A stretch of 64,000 nucleotides of DNA. Source: Strongylocentrotus droebachiensis (taxonomy: Eukaryota > Echinodermata > Echinoidea > Camarodonta > Strongylocentrotidae). The notes beneath the pieces were generated by a model. It worked only from the letters and a program-made list of their open reading frames with translations. It was not told where the DNA came from and did no database searches. The position numbers and the translations under genes are program-made. The stretch covers positions 930,001-994,000 of the forward strand of contig JAVYIG010000039.1 in assembly GCA_035222895.1 (NCBI GenBank), in the 5' to 3' direction. Of this stretch, positions 50,804 through 60,566 are shown one piece after another; the stretch's first letter is position 1, and every line of letters begins with the position of its first letter.

Positions 50804-51934
50804 ACGTTTGTCTGCAACGATCAACTTTTCGTTGCATGATGGAGTTCATTGGATACGAATTCTTTTCAGACCTGCGCGGTCGGACAGTGAATAAACAAAA
50901 TCACAGAGAAAGAGAACTAAAAAAAGAAATGGGTGAGGGCTGGCACAGTACCGAAACGGTTCACTTTTTGAACGAAGTTAGTATTGTATTCGAACTATTG
51001 ATGTTACCGCTTTAATGATGTACAGGGTTACGTATTTTAAGCAGACCATAACCACAATTTCTTTCACAAACTGGAAATCCTGTTTCATGCCATCGGAATT
51101 TTTGAATGAAATTAACCAAAAGGGGGAATTTTCTCGTATTTCCTCTGTTTGTTTTAAAATGATTCTTAAGCTCCAAATAAATGTGAGGACGACACAAAGA
51201 AAAAATCCGCATAACTTCGCTAAATTAAAAAGCTCTCTGTGTTTTCAAATGACATAAATCATTTGTATTACAATCACGCTATTATTACGCACACGAACCT
51301 GTGGACGTCACATTGCGTAAATCCATTTGCCTTTTTTTTCTTCATATTGTTGTTTTATGAATGGGTGCGGTAATTTTGCCGCGGTTATTGGTTCAATTTT
51401 GGTTGTGTGTTGCGTGTTTTCGTTTTATTTCGGCAGGCTCGGATGGCAGAAATGCTCGGAAATTGTGAACTACTTTTTTCGTTTCGATATGTCAGAATTT
51501 TTTTCGAGACGTCGGTCACATGTCTCGTCACGTCACTCTGCGGGGCCCCCACGAAGGACGAGAAAAAATTAGTCTACAAAAACGTACGTTTGTTTGTAAA
51601 TTGACCAGTTTGATGACCTACCTGGTATAATGACGATTTAAAAAAAATATATAGGCCTATATAATACAAGAGCGAATGAATCTAAAATGACATAAGTTTC
51701 TTCTCCATTCCCATTCGTGCTCCTTGCCTTGCGTCCGTTGACACTTTGACACCTTGACCCTACATTGCGTTATAAGCCTTTATGGGCCAACAGTGCATGC
51801 ATGCGTCAGTTAATCAACTGAATGTATTCTCTCTATTCATTTCTGTTATTTGCCATGGTGCGTCAAAGGCGCTGACACAGTCCTGCGTTAGGGCAATGAC
51901 TCAAGGGATACAATGGATAATTAACACAATAGCT
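50804..51934. other. Non-coding, no gene recognised
   Basis: Unique. Frames of 60-80 codons at 51012-51257 and 51327-51604 occur in competing phases or strands and resemble nothing known. Confidence 0.5.
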
Positions 51935-52210
51935 TAATTGGTGTAAGACTGTAAGTGGCTCGTGTTAACGTTTGTCATAATTTTCACGATTTTCTTACGT
52001 CAGAAGACGTCGAGAATGACGGGTAATAACCCTCTTTATTTTAACAATGTTTTGTCCCCGCCCTCCCTTCACTGAGCTTAGTTGGTGTGAGTTACTCGTG
52101 TTAACGTTTGTCATAATTTTCATACGTCAAAAGACGTCGGAAAGTGACGGATAATATCCCTCTTTATTTTAACAATTTTTTGCTCCCCGCCCTCCCTTCA
52201 CTGACAGGGT
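51935..52210. repeat. Tandem duplication, ~136-bp unit
   Basis: CGTGTTAACGTTTGTCATAA at 51961 recurs at 52097, followed in both by an ACGTC-rich stretch, CCCTCTTTATTTTAACAAT and CCCGCCCTCCCTTCACTGA. Copies differ by small indels. Confidence 0.87.
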
Positions 52211-53188
52211 TTTTAGCAGTGACAGTAAATAATTTTGGTCATCAGTCAACCTTGAACAGAATATTCAAAGGGGCTCAAATGACCAGACTAACCTCCGCGG
52301 TCATTAACGAGGATATAAATTGGCGCAGGAGGGGGAAATAGAATTATGGCCCTAGCTTCCGTGCAAGTTGTGCAAGTTGAGACGCAGATATATTTTTCTC
52401 TCGTTTTCGGTTTCTCCCTCTTCTCTCCTCCCTTCTCAATTTTCATTCTACGCAATCATCCCCTTTCGCCCCCCCCCCCCCCCCCCCCTCTCTCTTTCTC
52501 TTTCTCTCATACTCTCTATCCCTTTCTGTCTGTGTTCTTCACCGTTCTTATTTTGCGTTTGGAAACTGAAAGCGATTGAACGAGTGAGACTCGGCAGCTA
52601 GCCGCGGCATGCGGGGCGTAGGAGAGAGCAGGAGACGGCCAGGCAAAGTCGTTAACATACTTTACCGACCCCTTTCTCGCTATATTGCGTCGGGGTTCCT
52701 ACATAGGGCAGACAATATCCCATTCCTAGTCGCACTCGTTTTCATATATGCATTCTGTTTCATATGACGATAGCAAGAGGAAGAGCATCGCATTATTGTT
52801 TGTCGCGATGTCTTTGCGTCCACCCCACCGCCCATTCGCACCCACCAACACCTTTTAGCTCCAATTTTGTAAAGCTTTAATTGAGCATTATATCAAACGC
52901 AATCATCGGATTAAAAGAAAGTGACCGAGAATTAGATAATAGAGAGGCTCTTATAGATTTCCAAATGGGAAAATCGCTGTACAAGAAACAATCCTTGAAA
53001 TGAATTTGAATACATTGCGCAAACATCATTTCTACCAATATGACCAATCCAAATATAGCATACAGACGGTTTAAACAAAATGTATTAATGGATTGTCTGC
53101 CGACATTACGTACATTGTATATCTCCATGGTGAGACGACAATTTTACGACAATTATCATGGCGTTGCCGGTTTAGCACCCGCGCATCG
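52211..53188. other. Non-coding with C-run
   Basis: C-run of more than 20 at about 52468-52489 followed by CT repeats. GC-richer DNA at 52590-52700. No gene recognised. Confidence 0.5.
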
Positions 53189-53232
53189 ATGAAACCATGG
53201 GCGTATAATATATTATACGCCCATGATGAAAC
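53189..53232. repeat. Perfect 30-bp palindrome between 7-bp direct repeats
   Basis: 53196-53225 is identical to its own reverse complement: outer CATGGGCGTATAA, AT-rich centre at 53210/53211. ATGAAAC flanks it directly on both sides (53189-53195 and 53226-53232). This resembles a minimal hairpin insertion with target duplication, or a double-strand-break repair product. An open frame (53093-53413) runs through it. Confidence 0.85.
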
Positions 53233-53910
53233 TGACACCGCGGTATACTGGTATGACCAAAATGCATATTTGAATAAAATGCCTGCCATTCGTTCAAAAT
53301 CAAACGATAACGAGTGCAACTATTTTTTTACTGCAACACGACAATATTGGTATAATTTTTCACCCGGTTCTTGGAATATATTGCGGAAACAAATTTGCAT
53401 AAAATTGTTTTGACGTAAATAGAACTTTTATTGATCTGAAATATGGTTCCACTTTTTTGCAAATACTTCTTTAATCGAGGGAGTGCGCACATATCCTGTT
53501 AGTGTACGAGGGAAAACAAAAACACGAATAATCTTGAGCCTTGCACTAGAGTTCGTTTGTTATTGTTTGTTTGTCTTATGTTTTGAAGAAAACAAAAGAT
53601 AATTCCAGCAGCAGTATCTAATCACATTCATGTTGTCGTCATTCCGTACAACAATTTGAATGAAAATTATGCAAGACTGTGACCGATGATTAGATATTTG
53701 TAAATTAATACGGCTAGTAATAAAAACGTGCTCTTTTTAATATATATTCACCTAACAAGTTTACCATGAAATATACTTTTTTTGCAACACATTTTATCAT
53801 TCAAATACTGGTATAGATAATGATCGATACATCTGTGTAAAATATCATAAAAGTGACCATTTTCGTATTACTGATTCCGCATGCTGTGGAGTGAGAACCC
53901 TAGAATCATA
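53233..53910. other. Non-coding, AT-rich
   Basis: Unique AT-rich DNA. No gene recognised. Confidence 0.5.
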
Positions 53911-54038
53911 GGCGCCGGAAGTGGGGGGGCAGGGGGGGCAGCTGCCCCCCCCCCCCCAATCAAAAAAGTGGGGGGGCAAAACGCATTTTTGCCCCCCAAA
54001 AACGCCCCCCCCCCCCCCCCCTCAAAAAAAAAAAAAAA
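53911..54038 (+). repeat. GGCGCCGGAAG-headed G/C-run repeat
   Basis: Begins GGCGCCGGAAGTGGGGG, then G-runs, GCAGCTGC, C-runs, a GTGGGGGG / CCCCCC inverted pair (53969-53998), C17 and an A15 tail at 54024-54038. A related opposite-strand motif with the CTTCCGGCGC core and C-run lies at 61660-61700. The A-tail would fit a retroposed sequence, but no coding part is visible. Confidence 0.6.
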
Positions 54039-54186
54039 GAGCAGTAAAGGAGTAAAGATGGTTTGTATTTTTAACCCAAAAGAACATAACAATAATAAAA
54101 ACCTGAATTAAATGACGTATGAAATTCCATTCAAAGAAAAGGAAAGTTAACAGGAATTAAATTTCCTAAACATTGCGCATGCTATG

Positions 54187-54302
54187 TAGTGGGGTAGCTT
54201 AGTGACAAATATACCTTTGATCATGACAGGCCGGACAAAAGCATAATTTTTTCACCAGACATTTGTATATGTATGAGGATCAAAATTAGGCTATGCTCCA
54301 AA
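54187..54302 (+). repeat. Left terminal inverted repeat of the transposon
   Basis: Three blocks match the right end in order and orientation: 54187-54205 (19/19), 54233-54257 (GGACAAAAGCAT plus TTTTTTCACCA, one mismatch) and 54288-54302 (AGGCTATGCTCCAA). Spacers between blocks differ, so the repeat has diverged or served as clustered transposase-binding sites. Confidence 0.92.
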
Positions 54303-54429
54303 AAATCTGCTGACACGAATCATGAGTAAGTAGCCTTAATTTACATAATTTCAAAAGTCCCACCTGTGTGACAATGTGTCTGCATTCATAGACTAGCATA
54401 ACAGGGAATTCCCCTGACTCCCATGAATG

Positions 54430-54568
54430 CTGGCTTCTGATTGGTCAAGAGTTTGTACTGCAAGGTGTAGTTTCAGAGAATTAGAAAGCAATGGGATTGC
54501 AGAGAAAGCTATTTTCATCCTTCTCCGGATCCAGTTGATTTATTTCAGACATTTCCCTCATTACAAAC
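54430..54568 (+). promoter_or_regulatory. Probable transposon promoter and 5' exon
   Basis: An inverted CCAAT box, CTGATTGGTC, lies near 54438-54447. Downstream, 54480-54568 ends at a strong splice donor (GTAAGTAA at 54569). No TATA box is obvious. Its position between the terminal repeat and the gene supports a promoter and leader exon; the transcription start cannot be placed from sequence. Confidence 0.4.
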
Positions 54569-56456
54569 GTAAGTAAATCAGTTTTTACTGTAATAAACAT
54601 CTTCTTAACTATTTAGGCATATTGTAATTTCAATGATGATATGTACACTTGCTAAGAACAAACCAAGAGTCAGTCCCACCCATGCAAATTTGTGTTATGA
54701 AATATATGAAGGGTTGGAAAGGAAGTAAAATAACATTTCAAGAGACGATGAACAAAACTGATTTTAGTACTAGTCAGAAATAATTTTTCTTTTCTTTGCA
54801 TCACCTTTCATGAAATTGGTGCTATTCATTTCTCTTCCAAGATGAATTGTACTTTGAAAACAAAGGGGAAGATAAGTAGAATTGTGCCATACTCTGCTAG
54901 TCTATACCACCAGACACACCTTAACAACTTTGAACGGGGCATAGGTTGGTCAAAATCTAATTCGAGTGAGTGTTTGTGTGCATTATTATAGGTGTATTAG
55001 GGTGTGTTATGGTCATATATCAGAGCTAATTTGATGAAGTGTGTACCAATCAACTTTAAGCCCGCATAACTTTACACATAGGCCATACCTGGGTAATTCA
55101 AAGTTGGGTGAAAATTCATTACTGCAATGCGGTTTTTAAGTTTATGCCTTTACATCAGAATTGGACCGATGCCTCTCTGAATGTCTCTGTAAATGGGGAC
55201 CAAGCATATTTATCTACACTGGTATAGTTACGGGTTCATGTTTTATTGATTCTAAGAAGTTTATACTGTACATCGGGCCGTATACATAAAAGGTAGCAAC
55301 TGCTTGTAAGCATTGGTTCAACTTCAAGCATAAGATCAAGCATAAAAGCAATTGCCTAAAATCTGTATGAATAACCTTGCTTGTCCTCAAACTTAGCTTT
55401 TGCTTGCCTTCAGCATGAAATTGCTCTGTCTTTCAACAAAACACGTCACATCATTCTAGGGAGAACACAAGCGGTTTTCATTTATTCAAATGTCATTTGT
55501 TTGGTGGGAAGCTTTTTCCTGATATAGTAATTCATACTTGGTTGCTTACAATATTTTCATTTAAGCTCTATTAAAGATCCATTATAGAATGATACATCAC
55601 GAACAAAATCATGACATGACATGACAAAATCATGATCTTGTAAAAATACTAAGTAGTCATAACAACGTAAAGCAAGTGAGAATTCATCTGAAAAATGAAC
55701 AACTAATTACTTCTGATGCTGCTGGCAAATTGGTGAAATATCATTTTGAGTCACACAAAAGAAATACTAAAAGGAGTACAATTATTACTGTATTATTACG
55801 GTTGTTGTTAGACAATTCAAATTAGAATACATGTACGTACCAAAGAATTATAAAAGTTAGGTGCTATATTACTTTTGCACAGCTGTATCAGGTAGTTTAC
55901 TTCAAAATGATATCATGATCTTGGAATTCACTATGAAAGATAAGCCATCATCGTTTCTAGAAAAATGCCAGTACTCACACTCAAATTCTTCTGTACAACT
56001 GCTTCTAGGTAAAAGCAAAATATTTAATTTATGACTACATTTTTAACAAATGCTTGAGCTTGCTAGCAAAAGCTTTTTCTTGCAATCAATTTATATGCAT
56101 ACAGATTCAAGTAACAGGCTCCCTCAAGCAATTGCCACTCTTTATTCATACGGCCCATAACTATACTTACCATGTAGTATAGGCCTACTAATCAAGGCTA
56201 TCAACTTTTTATCAAGCCGTTATATTGGATTTTTCCTAGCCAATGATGACGTTAGATTATAGCAGTTTAACTTTATGTCAGCTGAATAAACCAGAGATTA
56301 TAAGTAAACAAATATGAGTGATATGAGAGGCAAAAAATACAATAAAATTAAAAAAACATAAACAAATAAATAAATAAAATTAATGGATAAAAAAAAAACT
56401 AAGTGACCTGTATCTGCAGGTTTGATTTTCAGTATATTTATTCTCATTTTATATAG
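54569..56456 (+). other. Putative 5' UTR intron of the transposase-like gene
   Basis: GTAAGTAA at 54569 and a pyrimidine-rich tract ending TTATATAG at 56456, six bases before the first ATG (56463). The ~1.9-kb interval has no long frame on the plus strand and contains a nested element (55275-56156) and A-rich DNA at 56330-56400. Without the nested element the intron would be about 1 kb. Inferred from splice consensus only. Confidence 0.45.
55275..56156. mobile_element. Nested MITE-like element, 882 bp
   Basis: Starts GGGCCGTATACATAAAAGGT and ends with the imperfect complement (ATTCATACGGCCC). About 32 bp pair with few mismatches, continuing through GCAACTGCTTG / CAAGCAATTGC. CAAGC/GCTTG motifs recur many times just inside both ends, as expected for subterminal transposase sites and reminiscent of hAT elements. 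No coding frame. Target duplication is unclear. It is younger than the transposon that contains it. Confidence 0.75.
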
Positions 56457-56462
56457 GTCATC

Positions 56463-57095
56463 ATGGATTGGAGCATTTGTATAATCTGCAAGAAACATAC
56501 ACAGGAAAAAGTGAACTGTCCGCAAAAAGGATTAATGCACAATGCAGAAAAAGTTTATGCTTCATTCTTGGAAAATGTTGACGAGTTCCGGAAAATAAAC
56601 TCATTACCGATTGATGTAGACTTTGGACCTGAGGGAACAGTTGAAGCATTTGTGAGAAACAACGCCTCATGGCATCGTTCTTGTCATCAAAAATTTAATA
56701 ATAACAAACTCAAAAGAAAATTGGAGGGAAAAAGTAAAGATGAGAAAGAATGTATACCTAATGACTTACGACGGTCAAAGCGCCAGAAATCGGAATTTGA
56801 ATACAAGAGTTTGTGCCTCTTCTGTGAACAAGCTGGAAATAAAACATTGCACAATTTCCAAACATTCGAAGCTGATCAGTCTCTCAAGAGAATGGCAAGT
56901 GACATGCAAGATGAAAAACTCATGTCAAAAATACGAGGAAGTGATATCATTGCTCTCGAAGCAAAGTATCACTTGGATTGTTTGCCAAATTTAGGAACAA
57001 TTACAGGGGCCATCAGCGGAAATTTAGTTCTTCCAAGTCCAACAAGGAAACAGTGGAAGGAGAACGAGCACATGCTCAAGCATTTGTTGAGCTAG
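56463..57095 (+). pseudogene. Block 1: N terminus with two CxxC...HxxC modules
   Basis: Starts at the first ATG after the putative splice acceptor. Residues C6, C9 and later H71, C74 (WHRSCH) form one CxxC...HxxC pattern; C118, C121 and H170, C173 (YHLDC) form a second with similar spacing. The repeat suggests a duplicated zinc-binding domain. Between them is a basic stretch, residues ~82-110 (KLKRKLEGK, RRSKRQK), a likely nuclear localisation or DNA-contact region. After residue ~174 the true frame moves; the last ~35 codons of this open frame (LGTITGAISGN onward) are out of phase. Zinc binding is inferred from pattern only. Confidence 0.8.
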
Positions 57096-57133
57096 TTTCT
57101 TATGTTGAGTTTGCAATACAAGATGGGCAGTAG

Positions 57134-58951
57134 ATCTTCAAACTATCTGATCTCCACGAGAAGTATGAACACCGTCTTCAAAGTCTTGGATATCATGTCT
57201 CGGTGAATAAGGGCCGATTAAAAACCAAGCTTGTGGATCACTTCTTTGAAACAGACGTACAGGAACAGTCAGATGGCAAGAATGTTGTTCTTGTATTCCC
57301 TGAAGGCATGCAACAACTGCTGAAGGATGCTCTCAAGGACAAGGATTACCAAGATGAAGCTTTCCTGTTTGCCAAAGTTGCAAAAATCTGCAGACAAGAA
57401 ATGTTCGGGAAAACACACTTTATGTTTTCTGGCAGCTTCCCTACAAATTGTCAGAAAATGCTTCCAAGTCTTTCACTCCTATCATCAATGATCCTGTATG
57501 GACCAGATATGAAGAACAATGATGACGATGATGACTCACAAGTATGTCACACGATAGCCCATATGTTCCTCCATAATTCCAAAAAGAGGTGTATGAAACC
57601 GACTACACATAAACGGCAGTCACTGGACAGAGAGCCTCCACTTCCAATCTACATTGGCCTTAACATCCACACAATGACAAGGAACAAGCAACTTATCAAT
57701 CAGCTAGCCAGGCTAGGTATAAGCATCTCCTACGACCGAGTTCTACAGCTTGAGAAGAAACTGTCAGTGGCAATGTGCAAACAATTCACAGCTGAACAAA
57801 TCGTGTGCCCATCCATTCTCAGGAAAGGCCTCTTTTCTGTTGGGGCACTGGATAACCTGGACCACAACCCTTCGTCCACTACAGCTCAAGGGTCGTTCCA
57901 TGGCAGTGGTATAAGTGTCATCCAATTTCCAACACACGACCATCACGGACGTAGGCGGATGTTCCTTCCTGCAAATCCAAATGAAAAACCTCAACTCCTT
58001 GATGCTTATAGCATAGTCGAATCAGTCCACCTCAAAGCCTCATCAACTACTGTTCCAAAGGCCACTATGACAGCTGTAGATGGAAAGCTTCAACAAGCAA
58101 GAGAAAAGGAAGGAAGATGGATTCAGCATGCCTCTCAACTCCTTGACAAAGATCCTCTTGAAAAAGGTGAACCGATCTCTTGGGCTGCATATCATGCATC
58201 TCAGCAATCACCTCCTCTTGATCCTCCTGCTGTGGTTGCACTTCTCCCTCTCTTCCAAGAGAAAGCAGATTCCCCTGCTATGATAAAGCATGATATGAAT
58301 GTCCTCAAGGCCATCACTAACTTCCTCAATCCAGGTCAAACCCCTGTGCTGGCGTGTGACTGCCCAATCTTTGCTAACTGCAAGCATATACAATGGACCT
58401 GGCCTACAACGCATGGTGAGGATAAATTTGTGATCATGTTTGGTGGCTTCCATTTGGAGAAAGCCTTGTGGACAGCACTTGGTGATTTCCTGGACCAAAG
58501 TGGATGGACGGTAGCTCTGAGTGATTCAGGTGTTGCATCATCGGGCACAGCCAACTCATTCATCAAGGCTGCTCATGTTACAAGGACCCGTCATGCTCAT
58601 CAGGTAACTGCCCTAGCTCTTTCAATACTACAAGAACGTGCATATGAACAGGTTGCAGTCTCAAGTGAGGGTGATACATTTGAAGACTGGAGACAGGCTA
58701 TGTCCAGTAAAAGCCCTACTTTTCAATATTGGGACTTGGTGCTGCGAACTGAGATTTTGATCCTGATATTCATTAGAGCTCATCGAGAGAGAGAGACTTC
58801 CTCCTCTTTGTGGAGTCACTGCAAAGCCTCATGTTCTTGTTTTTTGCGCTGGACCACTACAATTACAGCCGTTGGGTTTCTGTCCACCTGCGAGATATGC
58901 AGTCCTTACCAGCCACTGTGTCAGAAGAACTCCAGAAGTACTGGGTTGTGA
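57134..58951 (+). pseudogene. Block 2: central transposase-like domain
   Basis: Open from just after TAG 57131-57133. The sense frame is also open upstream from about 56987, reading FVELVSYVEFAIQDGQ before the stop and IFKLSDLHEKYEHRLQSLGY after it. Conserved-looking segments: MFSGSFPTNCQ, REPPLPIYIGLNIH, LGISISYDRVLQLEKKL, GALDNLDHNPSSTTA followed by SFHGSGIS, and FVIMFGGFHLEKALW. D217 (counting from the GTG at 57203; codon 57851-57853) in ALDNLDHN is a candidate first catalytic acid. The sense ends at the (GA)6 tract near 58790; the last ~50 codons are out of phase. No ATG begins this block, as expected for a fragment. Confidence 0.82.
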
Positions 58952-60027
58952 GCAAAACACAAAAGAGATTTTCTGCACTTCCCATTGATCAAGTCCATGA
59001 ACAGGAAAATGCCAAAGTCAAAGGAAAGGGTGGAGCCGTGGGCTTAACTGAAAATCCTGTTGCTTTCCAACGTTGGATGCTTGCAGGTCCTGAGCAAGCC
59101 AGGCTGCTGACAGAATTTGAAAGTGAATACTTACCTGAAGAAGATCCAGAGGAAAATTTCAGACATCATGAAGAGACACAATCAAACCAAGAATCTTTCA
59201 GAAATCAAACAGCAAAACTGATGAAGACAATCAACGAATATGGCAGCCCTTTCCTCGAGGATCACTCTGAATTATTGGTCTTGCACTCTCGGGAATGTGC
59301 TGATAAATCAGTGGTGGAGACAGTACAACATATCGAAGCACTGGGTTCTGATCAGTATCAAACATACAAGCGGGAAGTGCTCATTGAAAAAAGCAAAACT
59401 ATCCATGCACCAATCAAGAAGAATTCTCTCCCACTTTTCAAGACACCAGTGAAGGCAAAAGGGAGTCGTAAAACTGAGAAAATTGCATCTCTTCGGAATG
59501 ATGTGAGCCTCTTTGGTCATATGTACATTGCAAACCAGCTGCGTGACGGTGACCCAGCCGTATTCTTCAGCCACGAGAATCAGGCATACCCGCCATCTAT
59601 CTCAAATAGTAGGAAACTGCGCTTGACATCCAGCAAGTCTAAATTACTAACATGTCTGAACACAAATGGACAAGGAGAGCCTCCGGCACAAGTGGACTGC
59701 AAGATTTTTGATGGTGCAGCTCTAGTTCATGGGTTACCAGCAACTTCCGTGTCAACATTTGAGGACTATGCAAGAACAGTTTTCAAGCCCGTTCTCAACC
59801 GTGAATTGCAAGGAGTCAGACGACTGGATTTGGTGTGGGACAGATACTTGGCCTGCAGTATCAAGGAATCTACTCGCCAGAAACGAGGAAGTGGAGTACG
59901 CACAAAGGTAGCATCCAAGACTAAAATGCCAGTCAAATGGAAAGACGTTTCCATGGAAATGCTTTGTCCGAAAAACAAAAAGAGTATGTCTTGCACATCT
60001 ATACCCCAGTGCCGTCATAAACACTAA
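58777..60027 (+). pseudogene. Block 3: C-terminal transposase-like domain
   Basis: Open from 58777; sense begins near 58790 with ERDFLLFVESLQSL. FFALDHYNYSRW (Asp codon 58852-58854) and IDQVHEQENAKVKGKGGAVG (Glu codon 58999-59001) supply candidate second and third members of a DDE triad, 48 residues apart. Downstream are SLRNDVSLFGHMYIANQLRD, FFSHENQAYPPSIS, DGAALVHGLP and LDLVWDRY, typical of the family as I recall it. The final ~26 residues from about VSMEMLCPK are encoded by the 3' tandem repeat, so the native C terminus has probably been lost or replaced. Confidence 0.82.
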
Positions 60028-60360
60028 ATGTGATTTCAATTGCTTCAATATTGTGGAAGTAGTTCGCTCAGCAAGAGTTTTGCAAAAATATCTGGTTACC
60101 ATGGCAACGCTAGGTGGCGCACAATCACAAAGGGTGTTTTTTATAACCACACTCATAGATCGTTATAGATACCAAATTTGAAATTAATTGCTTAAATTCT
60201 GTGGAAGTAATTTGCACTATAAGGTTTGGTAAAATTGTGGTTACCATGGCAACGCTTTGTCCGACAAACACAAAAAAACATGTCTCGCACATCTACCCCT
60301 CAATTTCATCACATACACCAAGTTTCATTTCTTTTTTGCTTCAAAACTATAGAAGTAGGA
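59947..60360 (+). repeat. 3' tandem repeats, ~146-bp unit, with X-box-like palindromes
   Basis: Units begin with variants of GTTACCATGGCAAC at 59947 (degenerate GTTTCCATGGAAAT), 60095 and 60240 (both exact), spacings 148 and 145. Each continues with GCTTTGTCCGA..AACA-, ATGTCTYGCACATCT- and GAAGTA-like blocks; unit 2 is most diverged and unit 3 is partial. GTTACCATGGCAAC fits the RFX X-box consensus GTNRCC-N2-RGYAAC. It is also a plain palindrome, so it may instead be a transposase site or chance. Confidence 0.8.
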
Positions 60361-60461
60361 CCACGGTTGCTTTATTTTTTGGGTTTTCCTGTGATTATGT
60401 AATGAATAAATGATGATGTCATAATGACGTCATTTTCACCACCTTTCCAGCATCAATTTTC

Positions 60462-60566
60462 TTGGAGCATAGCCTTTTTTAAGAAGGTACATCGTGAAGA
60501 TAATTTGGTGAAAAAATCATGCTTTTGTCCAGCGTGTCACGATTTTTTCACTAAGCTACCCCACTA
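60462..60566 (-). repeat. Right terminal inverted repeat of the transposon
   Basis: Complement of the left end: 60462-60475 (TTGGAGCATAGCCT), 60506-60530 and 60548-60566. It lies about 100 bp after the last 3' tandem repeat. Confidence 0.92.

Larger units (their letters stand above)
56463..60027 (+). pseudogene. Transposase-like gene, disrupted, three blocks
   Basis: One ancestral gene of roughly 1,180 codons, read as 56463-~56990, ~56987-58790 and ~58785-60027 in three different frames. Sense continues across each break: after YHLDCL the frame slips and continues KFRNNYRGHQRKF; a TAG at 57131-57133 interrupts an otherwise continuous segment; and (GA)6 at 58785-58796 shifts the frame between IFIRAHRER and DFLLFVESL. 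Product, by inference, is the nuclear transposase of the enclosing element: two zinc-binding-like modules for DNA or protein contacts, then a possible RNase-H-like catalytic domain. No introns are needed in the coding part. A domesticated host gene is unlikely given the lesions and terminal repeats. Confidence 0.85.
54187..60566 (+). mobile_element. DNA transposon of an unnamed family, 6.38 kb, defective
   Basis: Outer ends are TAGTGGGGTAGCTTAGTGA (54187-54205) and its exact complement (60548-60566). Inner matched blocks extend the imperfect inverted repeat past 100 bp each. Immediately outside lie ATG (54184-54186) and ATG (60567-60569), so a 3-bp duplication is possible. Alternatively the element starts at GTGGGG and duplicates TA. 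Inside, in order: CCAAT-like promoter region, 5' UTR intron, a nested 882-bp element, one long gene in three blocks and tandem 3' repeats. Two frameshifts and a stop make this copy non-autonomous. The encoded protein belongs to a family I recall as uncharacterised proteins in many invertebrates and fish; the superfamily is unnamed here. Confidence 0.9.

Noticed and set aside
50617-51015. 132-codon frame
   Set aside because: Crosses the right end of a family B element; no recognisable domain.
53881-54111. Gly/Pro-rich frames on both strands
   Set aside because: Translation of G and C homopolymers.
57764-60156. Minus-strand frames within the transposase-like gene
   Set aside because: Shadows of the plus-strand coding sequence.
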